From Omphiscola glabra (Eukaryota > Mollusca > Gastropoda > Lymnaeidae), in NCBI GenBank assembly GCA_964017045.1, contig OZ024807.1:11043893-11107892 (forward strand): a stretch of 64,000 nt of DNA, read 5' to 3'. A program made the translations under genes and the position numbers. How positions within the stretch are numbered: the first letter of the stretch is position 1; every line of letters begins with the position of its first letter. The notes under the pieces were generated by a model, which saw only the letters and a list, made by a program, of their open reading frames with translations, was not told the origin of the DNA and made no database searches. Positions 11,313 to 22,644 of the stretch are shown piece by piece.

Positions 11313-11710
11313 CCGTTTCACTATCACGAAGATAACTGTTCACCTTTTTCTTTTTTTAGGAAATGGTATTTTAAAAAAAAAAGACATCTTATACAACAAA
11401 AATGTCTTTTCCCTAATTGGCGTATAAAACAATCAGTTCAACATCAATATGCAACAAAAACTGTTATAACAAAACAAAACATTATGGAGTACAACAAATT
11501 ATTTGAATGAAATAACATAGAAAACATACGGAGGTCACCACTTCTTTTTTTTTTTTTTTTTATTGGAAACAGTAATGCACGCCACTGCAGTAAGCCTGCC
11601 AAAGATGACATAATCTATTCTTTAAGTTTTAAGATAACATAATTACATGTATTTCAACGTGAAACGAGATTTTTGTCTTTATATTGTCCAGCTGTTTTCT
11701 GTTGTTCTTC
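11313..11710. other. Intergenic, no supported gene
   Basis: A- and T-rich unique sequence with a poly-T run at about 11544-11561. It lies downstream of the minus-strand peptide gene; no clear AATAAA was found on that strand within the first 200 bases. Confidence 0.4.
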
Positions 11711-11810
11711 TTGGTGGTCTCACTTGGTGGTCTCACTTGTTGGTCTCACTTGGTGGTCTCACCTGGTGGTCTCACCTGGTGGTCTCACCTGGTGGTCTCA
11801 CTTGGTGATG
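11711..11810 (-). repeat. 13-bp minisatellite overlapping the stop of the peptide gene
   Basis: About seven tandem copies of GGTGGTCTCACTT / GGTGGTCTCACCT. On the minus strand this reads ACCACCAGGTGAG, a near-ideal splice-donor string (CAG|GTGAG) repeated every 13 bases. The first unit, ACCAAGTGAG, supplies the last two codons and the TGA stop of the adjoining coding region. Confidence 0.85.
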
Positions 11811-12082
11811 AGCATTTTCAAACACTCCCGCGTGAACTGCTCGTAGCACACGCAGCAGTTCTCAAGCCGGCTGCCGTACACCTGCCCGCAGGCCCGGCAC
11901 ACCTGACTGTACCGGCGGTTCAGGACCTCCTGGGGGATGGTGCCGGGGTCGCATTCCTGGCAGTAAATGTCCCTGGGGTGCCTGGAGAGGGCGCCGGCAT
12001 CTGTTGAGTAGACCAGCAGGGCGGCGAGGAGCAAGGGGACAGCGAAGGCGGCAGTTCGAAAAAGCGAGAGTGGTTTGGACAT
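11798..12082 (-). CDS. Secreted cysteine-rich peptide, 94 aa (terminal exon)
   Basis: I do not recognise the family. The ATG at 12082 begins MSKPLSLFRTAAF and then a strongly hydrophobic stretch (residues about 9-26), a typical signal peptide with likely cleavage near the STDAG / AGALS region. The mature part has eight cysteines in the order CxxC, CxxC, CCxC, C, enough for four disulfides. It has no dibasic-plus-glycine amidation site, so it is not a classical amidated neuropeptide; a hormone, defence or venom-like role is equally open. A pyrimidine-rich acceptor (TTCTTGCTTTCAG) ends 8 bases upstream of this ATG, so a 5' non-coding exon is likely. The open frame continues upstream into that intron and should be ignored. 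The exon is GC-rich compared with its surroundings. The stop lies inside a 13-bp minisatellite. Confidence 0.65.
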   Translation of the reverse strand: MSKPLSLFRTAAFAVPLLLAALLVYSTDAGALSRHPRDIYCQECDPGTIPQEVLNRRYSQVCRACGQVYGSRLENCCVCYEQFTRECLKMLITK

Positions 12083-12090
12083 TTCTGGAT

Positions 12091-12112
12091 CTGAAAGCAA
12101 GAACAAGAAAAA
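12091..12112 (-). promoter_or_regulatory. Splice acceptor for the 5' UTR of the peptide gene
   Basis: On the minus strand a TTTTTTTCTTGTTCTTGC tract runs into TTTCAG at 12091, giving exon start at 12090 just before the ATG. It decides the choice of the internal methionine (12082) over the upstream in-frame one at 12106, which would lie in the intron. Confidence 0.55.
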
Positions 12113-12174
12113 AAAGTGCTATTTAAAAATATAGTTTTGTAATAATGAAGTGCATGGGGAGAATTTGTTTAGGA

Positions 12175-12362
12175 CAGCGGTTCTCAACCTGTGGGTCGCG
12201 TACCCTTAAGAAGTCGAACGACCCTTACACAGGGGTCGCCTAAGATCATGGGAAAACACATACTTATGAAGTAGCAACGAAAACAATTTTATAGTTGGGG
12301 GTCGGCACCACACGAGTAACTGTATTAAATGTTCGTGGCATTAGGAAGGTTGAGAACGCTTG
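12175..12362 (-). mobile_element. SPIN-like hAT element, internally deleted, copy 2 (inverted)
   Basis: Same family as 3054-3250 in the opposite orientation: it starts CAGCGGTTCTCAACCTGTGG and ends AGGAAGGTTGAGAACG. Internal landmarks GGGGTCGCCTAAGATCAT, TGAAGTAGCAACGAAAAC and AATTTTATAGTTGGGGGTCG match copy 1 in reverse. Flanks GTTTAGGA and CTTAGGGA match at 6 of 8. It lies 93 bases upstream of the peptide exon, in its presumed intron. Confidence 0.75.
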
Positions 12363-12589
12363 CTTAGGGATTGATAAAATGGCACGCGAATGAGTTAGAG
12401 AATTTCTGAATGTGGAAACATTTTGGTGAGTTAAAAACAAATACTTATTATTAGGAGTGGATGGGATTTGCTCGCCATAATCAACTCGCCGGGTGCAGGC
12501 CATGGGTATGCCGAAAAAAGGTCGTTGATGTCAAACTTAAAGCACGCAAAGGATTCAACGAGGACTTCTCCCATGCCATATATATATAT

Positions 12590-13005
12590 ATGGAGGGCTG
12601 GGGTGGAGGGTGAAAGTGGAGGGCTGGGGTGGAGGGTGAAGGTGGAGGGGTGGGGTGGAGGGTGAAGGTGGAGGGCTGGGGTGGAGGGTGAAGGTGGAGA
12701 GGTGGGTGGACGGTGGGGGTAATGAAGGTGAAGGTGTTAGGGTGAAAGTTTAAAGGTGGAGATGAATGTCGAGGTTGAGGGCGGGTAATGTAAAGGGTGG
12801 AAGGGTGGGGTGGAGGGTGAAGGTGGAGGGGTGGAAGGGTGGGGTGGAGGGTGAAAGTAAGGGGTGAAGGTTGAGGATGAAGGTGGGTGTTGAAGGTAAA
12901 AAGGTGAAGGTGGAGAGGTGGGTGGATGGTGGGGGTAATGAAGGTGGAGTGGTGAAGGGGGAAGTGTGAATGTGGATGGTGAAGGTTGGGGCTGTGTTTC
13001 TGCCT
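12590..13005 (+). repeat. G-rich minisatellite (GGAGGGTGAAGGT)
   Basis: Tandem variants of GGAGGGCTGGGGTGGAGG plus GTGAAGGT, in two blocks, with a shared GGTGGGGGTAATGAAGGTG segment near 12714 and 12932. The proline/histidine-rich ORFs on the minus strand are translations of this repeat. The G-runs could form quadruplexes. Confidence 0.85.
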
Positions 13006-13844
13006 ATCCATGAAAAGGAATGGGAATAGGGGAAGAAGTAATGTGCGTGATCCCTTGATACGCCCCCAGGGAGGTCATTAGTCGCAAGCAGTAGCGGATT
13101 GTAACAAAAAAAATGTTTGGGCACAAAAAACCCAGAGAACTATAATTTAAAATATGACAAGGCAGCGCTAATTAATTAATCAGTTGTTCCACCGTCGCAA
13201 AACGTGAAAATTTAAAGAGCTATAATATGATCAGATATGATGATTTTAGTGATACAAATAAAAGTAAATTTGTTTTGACTCCATTGCACATGCTGTTTTC
13301 AGTGTTTGATTTTGTCGTTGTTTCTATAAACAATATAATCTGTACCGATGGCTGCGGCAATGTAAATTTGTGGTTGTCGGCCCGTCGCACTGAACAGTTT
13401 TAAGAAGCGGCGTGGTGAGGTATTAACACCAATTCGGCCTGGTAGTAAGATGAGCAAGACAGGTGGTTGTGAAACGGGGACGAAGTTGGAATACCGAGCA
13501 GTTCTGACATGAAGCAGAAATTTAGACCGAATAATGGGGCTCCCCCCCACCTTTAAAAAAAAATATCTCCTTTCTTGTTCGGGAAGTACTCTCAACGCCC
13601 AAAGATTCAGCTCTACTTTGAATCACACCATGTGGGATATACATCTGTGGCCACTACAGTTCAAACAGTTTCTTCTCCTCTGTAGATTTTTACGTTAATT
13701 TCAGGAAAAAAGAAAAAGAAGAGCCATCTCCCTTCTTCATTGGGGTTATACGGAAGTTCAGGGATGAAGGCTGATATAGGATTATATTTTGAGATTAAAT
13801 ACCATTGAAACTAAAAAAGATTTTTTATTGTTATGTATCATTAT
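13006..13844. other. Intergenic, no supported gene
   Basis: Unique AT-rich sequence. The minus-strand ORF at 13299-13595 shows no recognisable domain. Confidence 0.4.
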
Positions 13845-14235
13845 ATTAAAAAAAAATTATAAAGAAAAAATATATATAAAACAATTATAAAGAAATATAT
13901 ATATATATAAACAAATTATAAAAAAAAATATATAAAAAATTATAAAGAAAAAAAAAATATAATAAAAATTATAAAGAGAGATGTATATATATATAAATTA
14001 TAAAGAAAAAAAATATGTATATATAAAATTATTAAAGGAAAATATATTTATAAAAAAATTATAAAGAAAAATAACATATATATAAAATTATAAAGAAAAA
14101 ATATATATAAAACAATTATAAAGAAAAATAAATATATAAACAAATTATAAAGAAGATTAAAAATATATATAAAAAAATTATAAAGAAAAAAATACAAATA
14201 AACAAAATTAAAGAATAAAAAATATATATAAAAAG
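13845..14235. repeat. AT-rich tandem repeat (ATTATAAAGAAAAA + TATATATAAAA)
   Basis: About 14 units of AAATTATAAAGAAAAATATATATA with variable lengths of A and TA. Low complexity, no coding meaning. Confidence 0.85.
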
Positions 14236-15190
14236 GCCCCGTTAAAAAAGAATGAGTTGGAAAAAAAGTTAATGAAAAAAAACACCAAAACAATGATAAA
14301 TGAATTCTTTAAAAAAAAATGCAAGAACCGCTGCCCTCTGCATTATCCCCCCCCCCCCCCCCAGACTTTTTTTCCTCCCACAAGATCATCATCTGAGGAA
14401 TGAATCTACAAGCATCAGACACACCAACAGGAAACAGTAAATGAGCTCCTTGGGGGAATTGTGGGGGATTTATTTTTCTTCATCTTCAAATTAAACATGC
14501 TTATTAGAATAACACGGGAATAATTTCAGAGAGAGAAAAAAAGTGCTTCTTGTTTTTTAAATATCTTAAACAAAACTGGACTTCATCGAAAATAAAGCTA
14601 CATTCCACTATGCACAAATCCAAATAAAACTACGCGATTCTAAGACTATAGAGAACTTATAAAACATTATAATTATTAAAAAAAAAAAAAACCAAATTCT
14701 GTATCATACTCCCATTGTCATACACCGAATTTGGGATTTTTACCACCCTGCCACACACTTGACACGCACGTCTCCGTATAAGACACTCCCCACCCAGCAC
14801 ACCAAGAGGCGGATCTAGAAAAAAATTCCAGGTTTGTATACATTTTGCTTGTGGTGTGAAATAAATGAGACAAGGGTCACACCAAATAACATGGGCGTCA
14901 CCATAATGGATCCCATATAAACAAGTCGAGTTAAAAATGTAAATCATAAGTATCTTTACAAAGATTTTGTTGAAAGACAAAGGCGCATCCCGAAGATGTA
15001 CAACGCAGGTGCAAGATACTTCATCCCGTATAGCCCCCACCCCCATACCACTATCCCCTTAAAATGGACTGTTATGATATGTAAAATATCTCAAACGCAA
15101 CATGACAGCAATCGCTGAATTACTAAAACACCATTACAACTGCATGGGGAATAAAGATTGGTTATCATGAATGTGGACAAAACCAACAGT
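14236..15190. other. Intergenic, no supported gene
   Basis: Contains a C-homopolymer near 14347 and A-runs. GGCGGATCTAGAAAAAAAT near 14811 looks like the end of an old mobile element but has no partner that I could locate. Confidence 0.35.
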
Positions 15191-15217
15191 CGAAACATAT
15201 ACAAACGGGGAGTAAGG

Positions 15218-15460
15218 GAAGGAGTGGAAGTGTTTGGATGCGGAGTGTGAAGGGGAGGGGGTTGTGAAGGGGTTGGGTGTGAAGGGGTTGGGTGTGAAGG
15301 GGTGAGTGTTAAGGGGTTGGGTGTGAAGGGGTGGGGTGTGAAGGGGTGGATGGGGTTTGAAAGGGGGTTAGGTTTGAGGGTGAGTGTGAATGGGTGTGAA
15401 AGGGTGTAAAAGAGATGTGAAGGGGATGTGACGAGGTGGGGTGTGAAGTGTGATTTGAGC
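15218..15460 (+). repeat. G-rich minisatellite (GTGAAGGGGTTGG)
   Basis: Tandem GTGAAGGGGTTGGGT units, more degenerate to the right (GGTTTGAGGGTGAGTGTGAA). Similar in composition to the array at 12590 but with a different unit. Confidence 0.75.
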
Positions 15461-15694
15461 CTGAAACGGGCGTGCGATATGTGAAAAAAGGGGGGGGGGT
15501 GTAAAATGCGTGCAACATAAAATTAAGTTTTAAAAAATGTTCAAGACACGTTGCATGTCCAGTTGCCCTCACTCCCCACATCATGATTTTTCTGCGTTAA
15601 ATCACATTTACATCAACTCTCGTCTATTGTGTTATCTCTCGTCATAAATTTTTATCAACCGCCCAAACATTGTATAGCTAAAAAACAAACAACT

Positions 15695-16240
15695 GAACAA
15701 AACACTCAACACACAACCCAACAAACAACTCAACAAACAACTAAACAAACACTCAACAAACAACTAAACAAACACTCAACAAACAACTCAACAAACAACT
15801 CAACAAACACTCAACAAACAACTAAACAAACAACTCAACAAACAACTCAACAAACAACTCAACAAACAACTCAACAAACAACTCAACAAACAACTCAACA
15901 AACAACTCAACAAACACTCAACAAACAACTAAACAAACAACTCAACAAACACTCAACAAACAACTCAACAAACAACTCAACAAACAACTCAACAAACAAC
16001 TCAACAAACAACTCAACAAACAACTCAACAAACAACTCAACAAACAACTCAACAAACAACTCAACAAACAACTCAACAAACAACTCAACAAACAACTCAA
16101 CAAACACTCAACAAACAACTCAACAAACAACTCAACAAACAACTAAACAAACACTCAACAAACAACTCAACAAACAACTCAACAAACACTCAACAAACAA
16201 CTAAACAAACAACTCAACAAACAACTCAACAAACAACTGA
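15695..16240 (+). repeat. 12-bp satellite (CAACTCAACAAA)n
   Basis: About 45 copies of CAACTCAACAAA with regular single-base (CAACTAAACAAA) and short-unit (CACTCAACAAA) variants. The 12-bp period keeps long frames open on both strands (a Thr/Gln/Asn-rich frame on plus, Phe/Val/Glu/Leu on minus). Neither is a gene. Confidence 0.95.
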
Positions 16241-17385
16241 TATCTCTAACACCAAGGCATTCGAAGAAGGTCGCTGTAATGGCATTGCTAGTTTAGGCTT
16301 TAAGATGTAGCCTGTTGCCGCTACAAAGTTAACGTGGTTGGAATCCTTATTTGGTTAACAGTGTGAAGGAACGCCAACCGGATAGTAAATCACGTCCCCC
16401 TTAACCCAACAACGGATTTCGAGGATGGTCATATTACCATCTCAATAGGAAGAAATTTGATCCAAATAAATAAATGATTGATGCTTGCTGCCGGATCGTT
16501 TTTTTGGATGTAGGATAAATAAGACTTTCCATTTACAGACCAGACCTGTTTACCCTCAACGTCTTAAAATCGTACTATATCATCACAAAATCGTTCAATA
16601 CATTATCTTAATAGTAAAAAACGCACACAGTATATATAATGTATACACCTCAAAATCGTACATTGTACGCCAAAGTCGTAAGAGTAAACATGTCTGCATT
16701 TATCCGTGAGTAGATTTCCCATATATGAGTACATATATTTTCACACATTAATATCAGAAAGACATACATTTTGATTTTAAGATAAAATAGTTTTTTGTTT
16801 TTTTTAAAAGTAAGATTTTCCCCTCCCTCCCTCCCTGCATCCGGCCTCATGTGTTATTTTCGACGACGCTATATACAATAATAACATAATAAAATTTCGC
16901 CATCTTTGTAAAAAAAAAAATTAGTGTTTTAGCGATTTAGTTCTTAAAATTATTTATATGAAAAAACGTGAGTGACACTTTCAATAATATTTAAAAGATT
17001 TTTTTCTTTTTTAACTTTTATTTTCCAAATCAAGGTAGTATTTTATAAGCGACATTTGCTCGTTCAGTTTTTATAACGGAAGATTACTTATAAAAAAAAA
17101 ATAATTGAGTCGGTAAATACGTGCACGAAGACGGCCATCTTTGTTAAAATGTCAGTAAAATGTCCGTTAACAATCTGTTGGCCAAGTTCCTTAATGCCAC
17201 CGAGACTTATGAGAAAATGTATATACCGACACAAAAAATATCAGAAATCAATGTTAAAATTTAAGAAAAGATAATTACATGAATTTGATTTGTTTTAATT
17301 TACTACTTTCAGTCAAATAGAGTCTAGTTTTAAAAACAGCACAAAAAACAACAAATAAAAACAAAACATTAAACTATTTCTTGTA
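16241..17385. other. Intergenic, no supported gene
   Basis: AT-rich unique DNA. The short frames on both strands have no recognisable content. Confidence 0.4.
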
Positions 17386-17389
17386 GTGA

Positions 17390-17536
17390 AACAGCGATGA
17401 GGTACTTAACGGATTCCATGAAGCGATGAGCTACTTAACGGATTCCATGACGCGATGAGCTACTTAACGGATTCCATGACGCGATGAGCTACTTAACGGA
17501 TTCCATGACGCGATGAGCTACTTAACGGAGTCCATG
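17390..17536 (+). repeat. 29-bp minisatellite, five copies
   Basis: Unit GCGATGAGCTACTTAACGGA followed by TTCCATGAC, nearly identical in the middle copies. The last copy changes GGATTCC to GGAGTCC. Confidence 0.9.
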
Positions 17537-20500
17537 ACTCCCACTTCCGGTTTGAGAAGTTTCAGGGTTGAACTCGTTCAAACTTTTCATTTAAAAAAAA
17601 ATCTATACGAGGAAAAAATCATTTCAAATTGTTCCCCCCCTCCCCTTAAAAGAATAGTGCTTTTTTATATAACGTGTGTGTGTGTTTGCTGTCATTATTA
17701 TTGTAGTTGTTGCTGTTTATGTGGAGGATTCTGATTTTCTTTTTTTTTAAATTGAAAAGACCACACTCCTCCTCCTCCTTCTCTCCCCCCCCCCTTTTCC
17801 CCACCGATTATTTTTCTCGTGACGTCATTAATGCTGCAATTATTTATTGTGCAACGTCCCCCCATTTAATCTTTTACAACATTATCTTGCATGCCGTCTA
17901 TTTAGGAAGAACCCGTCATCCCCCGAATTTAAAAAAAAAAATAAAATAAATCTCTTTCATTTTTTCTATTCCTCTCAGCGAGACGTTTCATCAGGTTTTG
18001 CAGAACGCATTTTTTAATGGAAAAAATTCCACGTGCCAGAGTCTCCGACGATGAAATAAATAAAAGAAATTTTATTCCAAAACTTGATTTTTCTCGGTCG
18101 CACCTAATGTGAGCCACATGGAAATAACGCGCATAGGCTCAGCTTTTACGTGGACCAGTATGGAATACACCGATCGATTCTTCAAACAAACTATCTTTTT
18201 TTTTTCGACGCCCCTGGCACAAGATGGTGAACTAAAAGTACCAAAGTGCAAAGTGGCAGTGGCTCAAGTTTAGATACGTAAATTTTTCCAAAATGAATAA
18301 CTTCTACTCACTTTTGCTCGCGTTACTTCAAACAAATGAAAAGATGGAATGGTTGACCAACTTTGAGATGTGTTCAAACAAGCAAGCTCCTTGTTGAGAC
18401 GGCTCCTGCAGGCGGACTGGGTTCTTGGTCTGGGAATGGTTTCACCACTGGCAGTGATGAGAATCACCCACACGAACTAGCCCCCGCGCTTCCATCAACT
18501 GCAAGGTTTTTCTTTCACGGCGAGTGTGTTCACCCGCAATGGTTCCCACACCACCGTTTTTACACCCGTGACCCACACCCCTCGCCATTTCCCAGAAGCC
18601 ACCGCTATACATTGCATACATTGCCTCGTCGCGTCCACCGCCTTGGACTAACATGAAATCCGAATATTTTGATGTGACATCATCAGTTGCGTTTCGAATA
18701 CGTATTCGTGTTCTGACGTCATAGTTGGTGTGATATAGGGGTGAGGACCCATATCATGCTGTCATAGCAGTTCGTTATATTAATAATTAAGAAGTACCGG
18801 AAGTACCGGACCGCAATCAAGCCACAACAGTAACACTGGTTACGTTTTAGTTACAAGTATCACTAGAGGAGCAGTTTTACAGTATTTTAAAGGGCTCCCC
18901 TAATTCAGAGATAACTATAACGCCCCCATATAGAGCCGGCCCCCTCTGACGTAGCACGCGTTTTGTCGTATTTTCAAAAACCCTTCCCATCCTTCCACCA
19001 CCCAGACCATTTTTTTGTTCCTGCTTAATTGTTTGAAGTCATTTTTTGTTGGATGGCCGCCGTTAGGTTTCTTTACGCGTCTATTATTTCTTATAAACAA
19101 AATGAGATCTCGGCTTATTTTTATGTTAGCGTTAGTTTATCGCCTTGCCTCATCGTCCCTGTTTAGTTCTCATGCTCAAGACCCGACAAGTGTTAAAGCA
19201 AGCACCAAGAAGACACTAGAAAACGACGAGATCTCATGTTTCGTTTTGTTTAAAAAAATTTTTTGTGAACATTGTCTCATTTTTAATGAGCATCAAATCT
19301 TTTATGGGGTTTTGTGGACAAGAATTTTAGTCCAATTTTTTGATGGTACCATATTCCCTAATGGAATAAATCAAATTCTTTCTCATTAGTCATATTTGAT
19401 TTCCATTATTTATATTTTCAGATTTATTTTCAGACTTGAATTTTTAAAGTGTAGCTGTCATGTAGACGACGTGCTTGCGTCATCTTTCCCCTTGAATGAA
19501 CTCTAGCTGACACCAAGCTCGGAACAGTATTTATGGTGTAGCTAGCTAAAAATTGTCTCTCTTGACATAGTTTACAACTAAATAAAATTAATAGTCATTA
19601 TCCTTAGAATTCTTTAGAAAAATCTGGAAAGGAAAACAATGAATAAGTCCTTTCTAGAAATATCAGTAAAACAGACTATAAAAGGAGACACACGAGAGAT
19701 TCTTGGCTATCATTTTGTCACGAGATATCTTGCTATACGAGACAGAGATTTGTTTAATAACTTTTGTTGTGTGTGTAGATTCCTTTTCATCATTGTACCT
19801 TTTTTTTCAACATTGTATCTTCTTCAACATTATACCGGTACAAGCCAATCATCATACTGTGGGTCAATAGCTTTCGTTTTATTTTAATTTTTTTTTGTAA
19901 TTTATAATTAACATAATAAAATGTATTAATTGTAATTAGCCCTGGTTTGGATATCGTATTCTTTGTTATTGCATTTAACTTATGGTACCGTCTTTTGTCG
20001 TGTACTGTTTTAGAACGAGCCATATGGTTAAAAAAAGATTAATTTCTCCATACTGATAACAGTACGTAACAGTAGCCTTTAATATTAACTTCACCTACAT
20101 GTTTATAATGCATGTGCGGCCCTTTGTAACATGTACGCTTTTGATGTTTAGACAACTTCCGGTCACTTTTATATTCTAGCCACATCCGGCAAGCGAAGTT
20201 TCCTTCCTCTCGATCTTTTTTATTATTTTTTTTCTTGGTCTGATGATGAATGCTTTCAGTCCAAGCGTTCATTTCTTTTTGGTCTTGTATTTTCAATTAT
20301 TTTCATTCAAGCGTTCACATGACCTGTTGTTACAATTTCCGTAAATTTCCCGACGTTTGTCAAACTTGACTGGTTGGGTTGCACAGCAGCTAATCTATCT
20401 GTTTCATTAATGGAGCCAGAAGGCATTCGGTTGTTGAGCCGAATTCTTTTTGTCGAAAACATTTTTTTCCCCACTTCATTCTATAAGGGATTTTTGTTTT

Positions 20501-21845
20501 AACATCCAAGGTGAGTTTATCAAGGAAGAACAGCCAGTCAAACAAAAACACAAAATTAAAACTATAAAAAATTATAACTAAACAAAAGTACAATTGGAAG
20601 GCAACTCGCCTGAGAGAGGGAAAATGATCAATAAATTGATCGTGGGCCCTCAAATATGAAACAAAAAAAACAAAAAACAACTACACAAAATTACAAATAC
20701 ACAAAATTACACGTACACAATGTTACAACTACACAAACACTTATCAGTGTCATAAAAATGATGATAATTCTGCCGCGATCTTTGCTGAAAATACTTGTGT
20801 GAAAGATGAGATTTTCTCCGGGAGGACAACAATCCTTATTTTACAGCCTAAAGAAGCTAACAAGAAAGTGAAAATGACCACATCTGGCTTAACGCTAGCC
20901 CTTGTCATTAAGTGCAGAAACCTATCATACCCTCAACACCCACGCACACATTTGTTAATTTATGATACATAAAAGAATACAAACGTTTCTTTGAAATAGT
21001 TACTATCTGTATCGAGCACCCTTGAAGTGATAATGTTGTTAGCGGTATCGTGCTGAAATAGGCAGCGCAGGATGATTGTAAAACAAGGGTCCTCAGACGA
21101 TGCTCAATGTGCCCAGGAACTTGGACAAAACGACTTGGGGGAACTACTTTCAGCTTTCATACCACCGTTTTTGGCATCACTTTTACGTTCATTTAGCCAA
21201 ATTAACCATACAGCGAAGCTAAACATGCTTAGCATGCTATCACGTATTATCACAGAAGCGTCTTTATATTTGTTTCCAAACTATATGTTCGACATAGATT
21301 TTCATATAAGGACGGTTCTCAAAGAGATATACGTTAGCTGAAAACCAAACTTAAAAAAAAAAGTATTTTCAAGAATCTTATTATTTTTTTCGTCTGTTGT
21401 CCTCGAATAATATCATTATATTCCAAAATGTTCTTAAAAGGACACAAAAAAACAACAACCCAACAACAAACAAACCAAAAAAAACAAAAAAAAACAAACA
21501 AACAACAACACTTTGTAAGACGATGTATATTGAAATTATATTAAATCACAATATAATGAACATCCATCCACATGCGTCCTAAAGAAAAATCCCAGGCCTT
21601 GTGTTTTCGTCCTGCATTGTGACAGACGGATGCAAGGAAAAAACCCCAAATAATTAAAATGCCGTAAGTCGAAACACACACACTTCTATTACACTATCCA
21701 TTACAGGTCAATGCATCGCTTCTTGCATCCGAACTACATTACTGCGGCGTGGGTTCACATCCACACACGCAAGAGAACTAGCTGCAGGTGTGGTATCACA
21801 TTTTTTGGGGACTTAAAGTTTTGCATTCTTGAAAATTAAAGACGC
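17537..21845. other. 4.3 kb without a supported gene
   Basis: Mostly AT-rich unique sequence with homopolymers (poly-C near 17786) and a small ACACAAAATTACAA repeat near 20690-20740. A frame at 19102-19389 begins with a signal-peptide-like stretch and a frame at 21072-21341 is open for 89 codons. Neither has a recognisable domain, GC rise or splice context, so neither is called. Confidence 0.4.
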
Positions 21846-21847
21846 TC

Positions 21848-22092
21848 TGTTATTTCGGCATTTCATATTCCGTTATGTCTTTCGGCATTTATTATTCCGT
21901 TATGTCTTTCGTCATTTCATATTCCGTTATGTCTTTCGTCATTTCATATTCCGTTATGTCTTTCGGCATTTCATATTCCGTTATGTCTTTCGTCATTTCA
22001 TATTCCGTTATGTCTTTCGGCATTTCATATTCCGTTACGTATTTTGATATTTCTTATTCCGTTATATATTTAAGCATCTCTTATTCCATTCC
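21848..22092 (+). repeat. 27-bp minisatellite (CATTTCATATTCCGTTATGT)
   Basis: About nine copies of a 27-bp unit, ATTTCATATTCCGTTATGTC plus TTTCGGC, decaying at the right end. A 9-residue peptide repeat in the plus frame is a by-product. Confidence 0.9.
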
Positions 22093-22284
22093 TAGGCTAA
22101 TGATCGAAATATTATATAGAGTTTAGTGATCTTTTAATTTGAGATATTAGAAATGGTTTTTAAATGTCTCAACCCCCCCCCCCCCCCAAATCAAAAGCGT
22201 CAGCGAAATCTTCTCCAAACTTTTCACCAGTCTACAGACGTAAAAAAGAAAAGTAAAAAAAAAATGTTTAGTCCACCACGACAA

Positions 22285-22434
22285 CAGTGCTTCTCACAGT
22301 CGTACCTATCCATGTGCCCTTAGCCACGGGTCCGTTAAAAAGATGAGAATGTAAGTAAGTGTCAAAAATGTATCGCAGTTAATTATACGAAAATATCTGG
22401 GATGCTAAATCTACCTGAAAGTTGAGAATCACTG
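22285..22434. mobile_element. hAT-like MITE downstream of TLR copy A
   Basis: Left end CAGTGCTTCTCACAG and right end AAAGTTGAGAATCACTG are inverted repeats 150 bp apart. It lies 211 bases past the stop of copy A and matches the elements past the stops of copies B (36115) and C (46493), so it was probably inserted before the genes duplicated. Confidence 0.6.
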
Positions 22435-22518
22435 CAAAGCTTTCAATATATGTTAAAAATTGTTACAGAACAAAAAAAGAATATGACCTCAAATATAACT
22501 AAGTCTAAAATATAAGAA

Positions 22519-22524
22519 TTTATT
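22519..22524 (-). terminator. Candidate polyadenylation signal for TLR copy A
   Basis: AATAAA on the minus strand, 121 bases past the stop codon of copy A, in AT-rich 3' flank. Position is right for a short 3' UTR; no transcript evidence. Confidence 0.4.
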
Positions 22525-22644
22525 GCTGTTTTTAACTCTTTAAGTAGCCGTGATATAATATTTATCAAGCTTTTACAAATGTATCAAATATACCTTATCT
22601 TGTTTGTTCTTGTTGTTAACGTGAGAAACAATGGTAGTTGACTC

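Noticed and set aside
12481..13124. Pro/His/Thr-rich minus-strand frames of 124-176 codons
   Set aside because: They lie on the G-rich minisatellite and change with repeat phase; no signal, domain or splice context.
15629..16204. Long Thr/Gln/Asn-rich open frame (and Phe/Val/Glu/Leu frame on minus)
   Set aside because: Direct translation of the 12-bp satellite; period divisible by three keeps every frame open.
19102..19389. Possible small secreted protein (hydrophobic start MRSRLIFMLALVYRLASSS)
   Set aside because: Low-GC, no splice or domain support, and an ordinary chance length; kept only as a note.
21072..21341. 89-codon open frame
   Set aside because: No recognisable content, low complexity of surroundings, no transcript signals.
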